Assembly: GCA_002751075.1 (NCBI GenBank)
Contig: NAOQ01000004.1
Coordinates: forward strand, 50,895-85,787
DNA: 34,893 bases
Source of the DNA: Ichthyophonus hoferi
Lineage: Eukaryota; Opisthokonta; Ichthyosporea; Ichthyophonida; Ichthyophonidae
Reading direction: 5' to 3'
Positions 1 through 11,436 of the stretch are shown piece after piece. The notes below the pieces were generated by a model, which saw only the letters and a program-made list of their open reading frames with translations, was not told where the DNA came from and did no database searches. Position 1 is the first letter of the stretch; every line of letters starts with the position of its first letter. The position numbers and the translations under genes were made by a program.

Positions 1-33
<33 letters not shown>

Positions 34-370
34 CTGGTTAGTGGTTCTCATATATATGTGCGCTATATTATTATTATTATATATAACACTCATATATATA
101 CATGAAAATATACATACATACGTACATACGTACATATATGTATATCTTTTCTGTATCATGTAATCTATTATACACTGCATGGCAATCTCTTTCTGTCTGT
201 TTATATTTCTTTTTGTTCCCTTTTTTCTTTATTTCTGTTGATGCGTACTTCATCGAGTCACTACAATAGGGAAAATATTGTATCTGTATCTATTAGGTGC
301 AGATCTTGCTTTATCCGCCTCTTCACACTGCTTCCTATCCAATTCCTTTCTACCTATCACATACATACAG
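1..370. repeat. Window start: (TA)n microsatellite and low-complexity sequence
   Basis: Positions 1-32 are a pure TA run. A degenerate ACATACGT array follows at about 105-140, then T-rich sequence up to the acceptor at 370. No convincing exon was found here. It is probably MED6 intron, since the N-terminal MED6 codons are missing. Confidence 0.7.
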
Positions 371-3300
371 TCAACCGATTACCCGGCGTGGCCGGCGAAC
401 CATATGACCCCAGGCAGATGAAGTATGTATTATTCTAGTTGTATTTATCTATTATTTATAGCTTTTTGTATTTACTGATACTTTATAATGATAATCACTC
501 AATTGATAGGTGGGCTTGTAGTTCTATTAAATGTTAATTTGAAATTTGGTCTAAGCAGGCAGAGACTAGAAATAATATATGTTGATCACAAACTAAATGC
601 AGTGCACACAGTAACCCATCATACTATAATACCAACAACTTCTCCGTATTAACTCCCCCCTGTCAATTGCAGTGACTAATCTGAATCTTATTAGTTCCTT
701 AAGTATTACACTTAAGCTCTCCTATTACTATACTTCTCCCATATTTTACCCGAATACACTGGCCTACAAGAAGCGAACTATCGAGATTGCACTAATAATA
801 ATTATCAATTATTATTTTCTATTGGACTAGCCGATTATCTCAATCAGGACCTGATCTATATTTAAATCTTATATTAACCCAAAGATCCAGCCGATCACAC
901 CAATTGAGACTTAATCTACATTTAACTCTTAAAATAAGCATGTGATCGATATGAGATAGTGATTTAGCTGATTGGGATGATTGCGATTTAAGTTACTTTT
1001 AAATTTTAGATTAAGCTGTTGATCTAGTCAATCTTACCGATCAAGATTAGATATGGATTTAACATCAACACGATCATATGAGTATTAGTAGCCAGTATTG
1101 TTGATTGTACCCTGTGTAGAACCTATCTCACCCATGTTCAGGGGTGCAGCCCACTATTGCAAGCAGCGAATTTAGGATAAAAACTGTATAGCCTTTATTT
1201 GGCATCACTCCAGAATCAAGAGCCTTCAATGTTTCTGGGACAGAACCTTTTTATACTTTTTTAAATATAACATTTTATATATAGAATATTTCAGAACTCA
1301 ACATTAATTAATTAGATAATTATAACTATAGTTGTTTTGCATATATTTTATATGTAGTTATATTTAACATTATTCCCCATTGGTTTAAGACGAGTTGGTT
1401 TCCAGGTTATGGCAAATATTATTTTATACTTTGTGTAGTATATTATAAACCCTACCAACCCAATCTAAACCAGACCATACTACTATAATATCATATAGCT
1501 ATATTTGACAAGTATGCCTGTTAGGGAACAGCGTCAGGTCCTAGAGTATGACGTACTACCTGTAGATCTTCTCAGCTCTGAGCCCATATTTGTCATTGTT
1601 AAACAATTTCGTGAGGATGCCACAGATGGTATATCTATATTGATTTTATTTCTTTTCCCTGTGCTTATAGGCGTTGTATGTATGTATGGATTTATATATG
1701 TATGCATGGTAGTTATTTTTTTCTTACTGTATATATACTTTGATATTCAGCTTATGTGCAACCTTAAAATATCTTGTAAGTGTCTAGAATCATAATTAAA
1801 TAGTTAGTCTGTCTTTTTTCTTACTCTACTTGCTTTATATATATGGATGCGCGTTTATATTTATGTCTAGAAATGGATATCTATCTATCTATCTATCTAT
1901 TTCTTTCTCTATCCACCTACCTCTACACCCATCTGTCTATCCATATACGTGCCTGCCTACATATCTTTCTTTACTTATTCCCCACGCCGTTTTACCAGTA
2001 TATCACACCATTATACAACAGTACCATCTTCAACTATATTTTCATCCACTTTATGTAGTGTATTTAACACTTATTTACTGATGGTCTCTAGTGAAGCCAG
2101 AGGCTTATTACTACATTCTGAGAGGCAGCATCTACCAGGCTCCCGACATGGCTTCTCTTATGAACGCCAGAATGGTTGTGTACCTCTTATCTCCCTCTTG
2201 GCTCTCACTACGCTATAGCTATTGCTACCATTACTACTAGTATTATTACTATTATTACTATTATTGTTATTACTAATTGTACTACTCTTATTACTACTAT
2301 TAATACCACTACTATTGCTAGTACAGTACTTATATACATACCTACCTACCTACCTACCTACCTACATGCATACATATATAGATTAAATCCTCTCTTGGGC
2401 CTATATACAGCTATCATCCTTCCTATTATACGCCATACCACCGTCCTAGCAGTCATATAGTCTCATGACATTAACCCAATGATTAACACCAAGGCCTACT
2501 GTCCAGGTATCTATACTCTATAACCTACAAGAAGCATTTGAGGAGGTGCAGGAATATCGTAGATTTCACCCTAGTAAAGGCTATTCCTGGGCCCCTATTG
2601 AGACCCCTTCCACTACAACCGGAGGTGTGCAACACTATTTCCTACTGTCTTGTGCTTGCTGTATGAGTGCTCTTTCTTTAATATATATATTTCTTTTCAC
2701 ATGCTTAATTGGGTGTTGTATTGTATTATATTGTATTGTATTGTATTGTATTGTTGAATTACACTATATTATATTATATTTCTAACAATTTGACATGGCA
2801 ATTAGTCATATAATGTTTAGTAATCTAGTAATCTCACCAATAAATTTATAGCTATTAACCCTACCCCACTGGCAATCGCACGAATGATGTGTCTATATAT
2901 AGGACCCAAAAAGAATGATCCAATCAAAAACCGTATACACGATCGTAGCAGATCTGCAGCAGCTGAATTTTCACGAAGGATTCCCATGGTGATAGAACAA
3001 GCGAACATGACCATACCACTCCCTGGTAGGATTAGTCAGGTGTTGTTGTAATGGTAGGAAGGGATAGGTAGACTGGCTGAATGGCTTACTCAGAGTATTG
3101 TGTGCTGGGGGGTGTATGTATGTATGTATATAAATATGTACGTACTTATGTCTGAATGTTGTGACATTTTTGTCTTAGTGGCAGCGTATTCCTTTTATTC
3201 CCTTGGCCGCCTTATCGGCTCATTGTCTTTAGTCTTTTATTTATATCCTATGGTTGGTGGTGTGTCACTTCTTTATCGTGTGTTATTGGTATACCTTCTG

Positions 3301-4639
3301 TTATTGCTGCTTAAACCTGTATTGTACGTACTACTTCTATTTTACATGCATACTATTGCAAAATTATACTATTATGCTTTCACATTGCAATGCATACTAT
3401 CATACTATCATATTATTATATACTACTAACATATCCTATTAATAACCCTCATCTTATAATTAGGTTTAAAAAAAACCCAAGAGCAAGATCAACCCGATGC
3501 TTTCATTGGTTCAAGGTCATCTACCCCATTTCCCGTTAAAGAAGAAGAGGTAACAAATTTGTTTGGAAACCCCACTATATATAGTAATATATCTATATAT
3601 AGTAATATATCTATGTATAGTTGTATATCTATCTATATAATTATATATCTATTTCTATACCCCCTTCCTATTGCCCTCTTCTTCCTATATTTTCTTTCTA
3701 TTGGTCTTTTCTGTTATATTATCCTACAATCATATCTGATATATATTAAGCATGCTAGTAACCAGTTCTCAAGTATGTTATGGGCTGGAATGAATACCTT
3801 TGCTGTGGTATAAGTAGGTATGGACGACGTGGGACATGGTTGTTGGTATTGACTCTCTCTCTCTCCCTCACACTCACTCTCTTTCCTTTTCTCTTTCTCT
3901 TTTCTTATCTTTCTCTTTCCTTCTCTCTTTCTTTCTTTTCTCTTCCCCCCTCTCTACCCTACGTTTTCTCTATACCCTAACCACAAACACACACTTCCTC
4001 TACTGTCATCATCAACCTGCGGGCCCCTAGACCAAGACCTCAGGTAAGGTTTGCTGGTGGATCGCACATGTTCTTGAATGCTATATGTTATGTATATGTA
4101 GGGTAGATTGACCACTATTATTTTTAACGGGCGATTGGTTTATATTTATAGCCTGTATACCTCTACTGTCATCTACTCTCTATTTCCTATCCTTTATGAA
4201 GCTGGAAAGATTGCAGTCTATAGTATAGTATAGAATAAAATAGTATAGTATAGTATAGCGTAGAATAGTACAGTAGAGTATATTATAGAATAGAATAGTA
4301 TAGTTCAGAATAAAATAAAATAAAACAATATAGTATAGTATAATATAAAAACCATAGTTTATTATATTGTATTATTTTATACTATATTGCGTTTTATTTT
4401 ATTGTATTTTATTATATTATATTATATTATAGTTTTGTATTGTATTGTATGTAGTAGATAAACATACGGATGTGATGTGGAGTATTGGATCTGCGCGTTT
4501 CTGATATGAAAGTGTATGTATATATGTATGTATGTATGTATGTAGTAAGTAATAGTTGTTAATAACAATTGCCCCCACAGGTCCCAAGCGTACCTTATCC
4601 AATAACAGTAATTCTTTTTCCAAGAGATCACGCCTGTAA
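371..4639 (+). CDS. MED6: Mediator of RNA polymerase II transcription subunit 6 (5' partial)
   Basis: MED6 is a conserved head-module subunit of the nuclear Mediator complex, which links activators to RNA polymerase II. Exons by GT-AG sites and phase: 371-422 (tentative), 1513-1628 (or from 1499), 2092-2174, 2507-2624, 2903-3025, 3464-3549, 4031-4043, 4581-4639 with stop TAA at 4637-4639. Family landmarks: SSEPIFVIVKQF matches human QEPILFIIRKQ; RGSIYQAPDMASLMNAR matches AGVIYQAPDLGSVINSR; EYRRFHPSKGYSW matches SYCRYHPSKGYWW; the C-terminus GPKRT...SKRSRL recalls human GPPEKRMRLQ. Phases agree across every junction from exon 2 on. The usual N-terminus (a WxDxxWxP motif followed by VLDYF) is not seen and should lie left of the window. 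Exon 371-422 (GEPYDPRQM) has the right phases to join 1513 but little sequence support. A short insertion precedes the SSEPIF segment. Convergent with the ankyrin gene. Confidence 0.88.
830..940. repeat. Tandem duplication of about 60 bp in MED6 intron 1
   Basis: Two diverged units begin gccgat at 830 and 890. Both run through a TTAAxTCTTAxAxTAA block with the same spacing. Similar TTAA/GATC-rich sequence continues to about 1080. Noncoding. Confidence 0.55.
1150..1332. repeat. Interspersed repeat, copy 1
   Basis: Shares an extended, gapped match of about 185 bp with 8537-8728 in the same orientation. Shared landmarks are ttgcaagcag, cctttatt, cagaatcaag, tttttatactt, tagaatatttcagaac and gataattataactata. 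No ORF, so probably a nonautonomous element such as a SINE or MITE. This copy sits in MED6 intron 1. Confidence 0.7.
1876..1960. repeat. (TATC)n/(CTAC)n microsatellite, MED6 intron 2
   Basis: TATC repeats grade into CTAC/CTGT-rich pyrimidine repeats upstream of the exon 2092 acceptor. Open frames across it are low-complexity artefacts. Confidence 0.8.
2222..2366. repeat. (ATT/ACT)n then (CTAC)n microsatellites, MED6 intron 3
   Basis: A degenerate trinucleotide array (TACTAT/TATTAC) at 2222-2330 is followed by a clean CTAC run at about 2340-2366. Both lie within the intron between exons 2092-2174 and 2507-2624. Confidence 0.8.
2714..2782. repeat. (TATTG)n pentanucleotide repeat, MED6 intron 4
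   Basis: Runs of TGTAT/TATTG units pass into TATAT units. It is one of several pentanucleotide arrays in this window. Confidence 0.8.
3850..3972. repeat. CT-rich polypyrimidine tract upstream of the microexon
   Basis: About 120 nt of almost pure pyrimidine (ctctct, tttcttt, ccctct) on the MED6 sense strand, 60 nt upstream of the acceptor at 4030. It may help define the 13-nt exon. Confidence 0.75.
4031..4043 (+). CDS. MED6: 13-nt microexon of MED6
   Basis: Exon 3464-3549 ends in phase 0 and the last exon (4581) must start in phase 1, so the two cannot be joined directly. A 13-nt segment with acceptor cccctag and donor gtaagg lies between them. It encodes T-K-T-S plus the first base of Gly and restores the frame into GPKRTLSN. 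A pyrimidine-rich tract at 3850-3970 lies upstream of its acceptor. Inferred from phase and splice signals only. Confidence 0.65.
4208..4445. repeat. (ATAGT)n / (TATTA)n pentanucleotide array, MED6 last intron
   Basis: About 235 bp of 5-bp units. TAGTA predominates on the left and TTATA on the right, so the two halves are roughly complementary and could fold back. It lies between the microexon and the last exon. Confidence 0.8.
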
Positions 4640-6334
4640 TCCAGATCAAAATTTTCATCTACCCAACGATTGGTTCACGAGTTCAGTTTATTTATTTTAG
4701 CCTTTTAAAAATACTTTATGTTAATTGTTAATTAGACCAATACGGTAAGTCCTTTAATTGTGAAGGAATATGCATGATAGAACCGATACATTTAGTTATG
4801 TTTTAAATTTTTATTAGTATGTCCTGTACCAGTTAATATTTTGAAAGTTTTTTGCACGTATTTTAGTGAGATTTCCTCTCCTCTTGTTCTTATTTGTAGA
4901 AAAAGAGATTTAATTTAATTTCCATCTGTTATCTACCCTAAAGGCCAATGGTATTATTTGTTATTCTTTTATTGCTACCTTTCTTGGAACCAATAAACAT
5001 GTAGATTAGTTAAATAGATTCAGCTTTATGTGTAACTCCAATATCTTTGAGCTAATACGCACTGCCATATATCACCAAATTAAGTTATGGTCATTCATAA
5101 TGCAGTGTAGATGCATGAATATATATATATAGTCTGTGCTGATTGTAGTTTGGGGTACTTACATAGCTAGATAACCAGTATATATATCCTGCAGCATGGG
5201 TCATCTATAACACACGATAGGCAGGCTGGGGTGTCAGTTTGAACAAGGAAATAAATAATTTGCCTAAAACAACTGTCTAGCATTTAAATACCTATCCAAG
5301 TATAGGAATACAATACAATAAAGTATAATATAATATAATATAATATAATATCAACCCCTTGTTTATTTTCTTGTGTACCACACTATTTTATCTTTTGTAT
5401 TTGTTACTGATTTTTAATTGTAGCTACTCTTTAAGCACTATGAGCCGATCACCTTAACTATTTGCTAATTATTTGCCGATTGATATCCAAATATGTTAAT
5501 CAATCTCAGATTAATTAATTCCTATAGAGACTGTGCACCACATGTTTATAAATAAATAATCAGTATATAATGCAATCAGATTAATAATATAATATAATAT
5601 AATATATTGTCCTATATATTTTAAGTTCCTTATTAAACGGACCCACTAACCTTTTAGTTAGTGTTTATTTTTATAATCTCTCAGCTTTTTATCTCCTGTC
5701 TTTCTCTCTCTGTAAGTACCTTGTATAATATATATATATATGCAGACACATGCTTCCTTATAATTATTTCTAAAGATGTGCGAAGTAGTCCTTAGGTACA
5801 GACATAGACACATTGATATATGTCCCACATGTGCACTATAAGATGAAGAGGTGACTGAGTGCAAAGCAGGGCATTATAATATAGTCTGTGGTGGAAGGTG
5901 GGCAGGAGATATAATATAATATACTATTATACAATACTATACTATAACTTAATATACTATCTTAGATTATACTATGCTGTTAATCAAATAGTAGTGATTA
6001 TCTATCAAACCTATGTAGAAATAATTCTTATTGAGATTAATTCCTATATATCATATGATATTAGGTATACAGTTTAATCTGAACTCAGTCTCACCACACC
6101 ACGTGATTAAAATAGTATAAAACAATCACTATATGGTAGAAACGAGGCTTCTAGCTTTGTTTACACTGTCGTCTCTGTCATCTGACATGTGACATTGGCG
6201 CGGTACGTTCACCTTATATTTTTACGGTTTTAAAATTTTCGATCTCTCGTTCTAGTCTGAAAACTAAACTTCAACTAAAATTATGCCGCTAGACAATCCA
6301 TGGGCTAATCAACCAGTACTTTTACTGGCCATAT
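4640..6334. other. Intergenic region between convergent MED6 and ankyrin genes
   Basis: No gene found. A candidate MED6 polyadenylation signal AATAAA lies at 4992-4997, about 350 nt after the stop. AATAT pentanucleotide runs occur near 5320-5352 and 5585-5606, and ATACT runs near 5908-5950. A TATATA run sits near 5729-5742. Frames at 5658-5864 are low complexity. Confidence 0.6.
4992..4997 (+). terminator. Candidate polyadenylation signal for MED6
   Basis: A canonical AATAAA hexamer on the sense strand, the first clear one after the MED6 stop. In AT-rich DNA such hexamers also occur by chance. Confidence 0.35.
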
Positions 6335-9300
6335 TTAGACAAAGGTCAAAGAGTTGCTATTGGTTACGCGGAGCGGGGCGCGAAGGGATTCGAAGGCAAA
6401 TAGAATGCCATTGACTCTATCCGGTGCGAAGATATGACCTTGTTGTTTAACACAGTCCAAAGGAGTATACCCAAAGTCATCTTGTATAGAGTAATCCGCT
6501 CCATACTCCAAAAGGATTCGGATAATATCACCGTGGCTGTGTTGTGTATGATATGGTATGGTATGTTATAATATGGTATGATATAATATGGTATAGTATA
6601 GTATAATATGGTATGGCATGTTATATTATGGTATAATATAGTATGATATGGTATGGTATGGTATGGCATAATATGGTATGGAATCTGGATCTAGTTCTTG
6701 AAGATTGTTTTGATCACTAAGCCGATTATATATATAGGTGGTTTCAAAGGCTTCAATCTCATATTAAGACATTACAGTTTGTATATAATCATAGTACTTA
6801 GTGACTGTGATAGAACAATAGAGGATTGAATGACCCAGTAACTACTATATATAGTAGCAGGAAGGGAAGTGATATGATAAATGGGTTAATGTCTAATCAA
6901 AAGACTCGGATACTAAAGTAAGATGCTCACTATAAAGTGAGCATTGTTCAAACCACGAGATAAAAAGCGAAATCTCCGCAGATAAATGGAAAGAGTGATG
7001 GATATGCATGTAGTTAGGATGAGAGAGAGGAAAGAAAAAGACATAGAAATACATATGTATGTATGTATATGTATATATGTATAGTTCTCTAGGTTGTCCC
7101 AGCACAACCCCTTACCAGAGGTGGCAGGCATTATGCAGGGCGGTCGAGCCTAGTACATTCCTCATGCCCAACAGACTACTACACTCCCCTTCCAGTGTCA
7201 GTTGCCTGGAAAGAAGGAGCTCCACTACAGGGGCATGGCCACCTGTCACTGCCTTGCAGAGAGGACTGGGGTATATATATAGATAGAGAGAGAAAAAGAG
7301 AGAAAAATGGTGTAGTGGTAAGGGAGTAAAGCAAGAAAATAAAAGGAAGAACGATAAATATTATGAAAAGAAAAATATATTTATGTATTTTATTATATGT
7401 ATATGTAGATAGGTGGATAGGTAGATAGGTAGGTAGATAGGTAGATGAATAGGTAAGTAGATAGATAGGTAGGTAGGTAGGTAGGTAGATTTAATAATAT
7501 AGTAATACATACTGATTATCAGCCAATCAATATAGGTGGGAGGGGACTCTACCTTTCCCCCATGCTATCTATGGCGTCTATAGCGGCCTTCCATTGGAGG
7601 AGAAATTGACAAGCCTCTAAATGGCCTGTACCCAATCTTGTTATTGGGCTGTATATCTACCTATTCTTACGGTGTATAGTAGGGTACAGAACAATGTGTT
7701 ATATAATAAATCTATAGTATACATACATATAGATCTAAATACATAAATACATACATATATGCATACATACTATCATGCAAACAAACAAATAAGCATACAT
7801 ATATATATATATATCTGGACCATAAAAATAATACCGTCTTCTGATACTAAATCAATCAATAAATTTACTTAAAAGTTAAACTTTATTAATTTAACTACGC
7901 TCTACACACCTTCGTATGCAGCAGCATGCAGTGGTGTCCTGGACCCACAACCATGATCATCCAATTGGGCTCCAGCTTTAAATATTACATGTGCACGTAT
8001 TGGTTAAAAAAAAGAACATAATATATATATATATATATATGACTTATTAATAATAATAATAAAATAACAAGGACATGGGTCCAAGGTAGTTATAGGTGAA
8101 CTGATATTATCAATTTATATTGGATGATGTTTTAAAGTTAAAAGTTTAATAAATAAGTTAAGGTAAAATATTAATAACAATTGAATAATACAATGGAGAG
8201 AGAAGGAAATTAGAGGAAAATTACAAAGTAAAACACTAATAAAAGTTGACTGGCTGAAAGACCAAAGCATCTGTTTGGTTGGATTGTTAGAAAAAGAATA
8301 TATATAGTACAAATACAATAAAAATGCTAATAATAATAAGGTTTCCACAGCAATAGAGGTGAGCACCAACCATGAGCTAGGGCTGCCATACATGGTATAA
8401 AGTTGGCTGTAGCCGCATGGTGAACCAACGTATCCTCATCCTATGTATATGTGACCAATTATCAATTAGATTAAAACTTATGTGAACTAATAAAAACAAT
8501 AAATTAAAAATGTTATGTAACAAATTTTAATTATCCCCACTCATATTTGCAAGCAGAGGGTTAGGTTAAAAATTATATAACCTTTATTCACTATCACTAC
8601 AGAATCAAGATTCCTCAATCTGTCTCAGACTGCGCATTTTTATACTTTCGAAATATAGCATTTTATGTATAGAATATTTCAGAACCCAGCATTGATTAAT
8701 TTGATAATTATAACTATATTTACTTAGAAAAGTAAACGTAACCAGGGCTATAAAGTATAAAAGGCAGTAGGGAAGAGAAAGGTGTAGAAGAGAGATATAG
8801 ATATGTGAGTAATATATTATATAAGGATATGATATGGTGCAGAAAACATATTCCTATTTCCCCCCTCCCTCTCGCTCTCCCTCCCTCTCTATAATGTAAA
8901 GGCTAAAGGAATGGACATAAATAGTAATACTGTTGCTATGGTCTCATATAACATAGCATAACATATACATTATGTATATTATATGATATTATAGAGCTAC
9001 TTACCATGTCACACCCGTGTATGGCGTCGTACCTTGTCTTCAACCTAACCAAAGCCTAGTTTAGATCAAGTCCATCCTAGTGGCTATAATAAAATATAAA
9101 CCACTAACCAACCAATAAGATACCTCGGATTATCACGATATTCACAGCAGGATAATAATAATAATTATATACACTGTAGAGGTATAAAGGTATAGTCCAG
9201 AAGAAAAGGCATTGCTGTTTATATATCTATGTATCGTAGTATTGATAGTAATATAGTATAACGATATAATAATCAATAGGAAGGAATTATGGTCAGGGCC

Positions 9301-9543
9301 TGAGAAAAACTAACATAACATCGGCAGGTAAAGAGAATTGACTAAAAGTATAGATATAAACATGGAAAGGGCATTCATATGTATAATAACAACAACAAAA
9401 AAGACACACAGAAAGTAATACAAAAGTAAGGGATGTTGTATATTAGGACAGAACTATTTTCAAAAGGAAATTTTAAGAGACTGAATAGATGATAAAATAA
9501 ACTTACCATTCGGTCCAATCATCATAGGTTCCCTGTGTTTTGA
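6335..9543 (-). CDS. Ankyrin-repeat protein (5' partial, multi-exon)
   Basis: Exons in coding order: 9543-9507, 9044-9005, 8440-8371, 7975-7910, 7625-7553, 7265-7116, 6536-6335, with the stop codon at 6337-6335. All junctions are GT-AG and in phase. They read through consecutive 33-residue ankyrin units: TLVHHAATANFIPCMA..., TPLHAAAYEGHLEACQFLLQ, SPLCKAVTGGHAPVVELLLS (this one with a short insertion) and TALHNACHLCHGDIIRILLE followed by YGADYSIQDDFGYTPLDCV. A non-ankyrin tail ends NSNSLTFV. The first two exons carry YDDWTEWLKTRYDAI and are less certain. No start codon was found, so the N-terminus is missing. Ankyrin repeats are protein-binding scaffolds; no catalytic domain is visible, so no specific function is proposed. 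Same strand as the aminopeptidase downstream in the window. Confidence 0.82.
6545..6682. repeat. (ATGGT)n pentanucleotide array next to the ankyrin last-exon acceptor
   Basis: Units of TATGG/TATAG on the plus strand, so ATACC on the transcript. The array begins only about 10 nt upstream of the acceptor of the final ankyrin exon, so it also supplies that acceptor's pyrimidine-containing tract. Confidence 0.8.
7382..7492. repeat. (GATA/GGTA)n microsatellite in an ankyrin-gene intron
   Basis: Degenerate tetranucleotide repeats of GATAG/GTAG on the plus strand, CTAT/CTAC on the transcript. They lie between exons 7625-7553 and 7265-7116. Confidence 0.8.
8537..8728. repeat. Interspersed repeat, copy 2
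   Basis: Same-orientation match to 1150-1332 (shared tttgcaagcag, cctttatt, cagaatcaaga, atttttatactt, tagaatatttcagaac). Noncoding, and located in an intron of the ankyrin gene. Confidence 0.7.
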
Positions 9544-10818
9544 CTATACGTTCGAAAAGCCAGTTATAATTATCGCTACACATTTGTATTGATTACAACC
9601 CAGTAGCTATATGATGCTAATGTTAGTAAAGATTGCAATCACTGTGCCGCAATTCACTGTGTGTATGTATGTTTATATTATAGTATAGTAATAAATACAA
9701 CCCATTTTTTATATTATATTATTTTACTAACTTACTAAACAAATATGAATTGTATTTGGAAATAACACAATAAAGAAAAAAATTTCAACCTAAAAACGAG
9801 AATGATATTCCTGAAAAATAGGTTTGCAAACTGAAATAAGTTGAAGAAACGTAATAAATAATAAACAAACGAAAACGAAAACAATAAAATAATATAATGG
9901 GGCTGTAACGTAAGTGCGCCAATGGTCTATTTTAATTACGAACTGCTGTAGAGGAAATTCTTATTTCTGTTATGGCAGGTTAAAAGATAGATTAAGTCAT
10001 TGTTTTCAATTATATATAACATTTTAATTTTAATCAACGTAATATTCACTAATCTTTGCAATTGCTTAGTAATATATTTCATTAATCAGCGATTAATAAT
10101 GTTAGATCGGATTGCTGACTTTCTTGTTCATTAATTTACGTGGAGCAAAACGTAATATGATGTATGATGCCGCATTCATTTTTTCACTCACGTTTATAAA
10201 TATTAGAATATTAATTTACATATTTATTTACTTAGACATATATAGCGATTTATACATCTGCTTTCCTAGTTATATATGTAGTTGATTATTTCTATTTAGC
10301 CATGCATTTAATGAAATGATGCATTTACTATGCCAAACTATATATCTACTAGTATAGTTATTTTGGTTTGTAGTATTTACTATACTATAGCCTGTGTATT
10401 TTTCGGGAGATATACAACTTGAGTGGTAATAACAAATCTTCATTAGCCAATAAACTTTGCAATTAATTTGTAAAACTACAGATACTTAAGATGAAAGAAT
10501 GCATTTATATCTTTGTATTTTTAAAAAAAACAATATACAACGGTAGAGAAAATAAAATAAAATAAGTCTTAACACCCCGATACAAATATTAATACACTTA
10601 AGTGTTCACAAGACAAAAATAGAATAATATGATTATCTACATCATTGGATTTCTGAGGACATGATAAAAGCAGGATGTGCTATAAATTAATTTATAATAA
10701 TCTACACCTATAAGGTCAAGCTTATACAGCCATATACTACCTGTTTTGGCTTATACTGTTTGAGCCAATTGAGTAATTATCAGCACAAGGTCAAATGCAA
10801 AACGACAACCATTGGTCG

Positions 10819-10904
10819 AAGAGGAAGAATAAATTTTGTTTAAAATTTTATTAGTATATTTTCGAATAATTTAGCAGAAAGTCAAAGCAATCATACTAAA
10901 TTTG
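10819..10904. repeat. Direct repeat left of gap 1
   Basis: An 86-nt block starting aagaggaag and ending actaaatttg. It is identical to 11112-11197 on the other side of the gap. Confidence 0.95.
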
Positions 10905-10905
10905 G

Positions 10906-11111
10906 NNNNNNNNNNNNNNNNNNNNNNNNNNNNNNNNNNNNNNNNNNNNNNNNNNNNNNNNNNNNNNNNNNNNNNNNNNNNNNNNNNNNNNNNNNNNNNN
11001 NNNNNNNNNNNNNNNNNNNNNNNNNNNNNNNNNNNNNNNNNNNNNNNNNNNNNNNNNNNNNNNNNNNNNNNNNNNNNNNNNNNNNNNNNNNNNNNNNNNN
11101 NNNNNNNNNNN
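10906..11111. other. Assembly gap 1 (206 N)
   Basis: An unbroken run of N. Identical sequence on both sides suggests that two overlapping contig ends were scaffolded without merging. Confidence 0.98.
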
Positions 11112-11197
11112 AAGAGGAAGAATAAATTTTGTTTAAAATTTTATTAGTATATTTTCGAATAATTTAGCAGAAAGTCAAAGCAATCATACTAAATTTG
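11112..11197. repeat. Direct repeat right of gap 1
   Basis: Identical 86-nt counterpart of 10819-10904. Sequence diverges only at the base after the block (left g, right c). Confidence 0.95.
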
Positions 11198-11436
11198 CGT
11201 TATTGACACAGTCGGTAAATATAGAGCATACAATAAATTATATGATTATGAAATTAGAAGCTATTCAATCATATTTGTTTATATTATAAAGCCCCCAATC
11301 TTAATAAGTCATAAGATTTACTTATAAATGGATTGTATTGGTTGTACCTAATTAAGGTTCAATCTTAGACACCTAATTATATATATTACAGGGTTACGTA
11401 TTATAATATATTTAGATCATCCATTGAATATGATCC

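Larger units (their letters stand above)
9544..11436. other. Region between ankyrin and aminopeptidase genes, with gap 1
   Basis: AT-rich with no supported exon. It should contain the missing 5' exon(s) of the ankyrin gene and the 3'UTR of the aminopeptidase. It includes the N run at 10906-11111 with its flanking direct repeats. Confidence 0.6.

Noticed and set aside
1505-4030. Several hydrophobic plus-strand frames (for example 1830-2081, 3100-3429, 3559-3813, 3836-4030)
   Set aside because: Translations of TATC, CTAC, TATTG and CT microsatellites in MED6 introns. Only short parts overlap real exons.
4417-4658. Minus-strand frames rich in Tyr, His and Thr
   Set aside because: Microsatellite translations antisense to the MED6 last intron and exon.
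7553-7648. Alternative acceptor at 7649 for the ankyrin exon
   Set aside because: It breaks the reading phase with the upstream exon. The acceptor at 7626 gives an exact 33-residue repeat.
7976-8010. In-frame sequence RAHVIFKAGAQ upstream of ankyrin exon 7975-7910
   Set aside because: It looks ankyrin-like, but there is no AG acceptor upstream. Joining 8371 to 7975 gives a complete 33-residue repeat without it.
9005-9055. Longer version of the ankyrin exon starting at 9055 (ALVRLKTRYD)
   Set aside because: It is open but needs phase 0 from upstream, which the candidate exon 9543-9507 cannot give. The acceptor at 9045 fits the phase instead.
10902-11147. Open frame across gap 1
   Set aside because: Composed almost entirely of N; no coding evidence.
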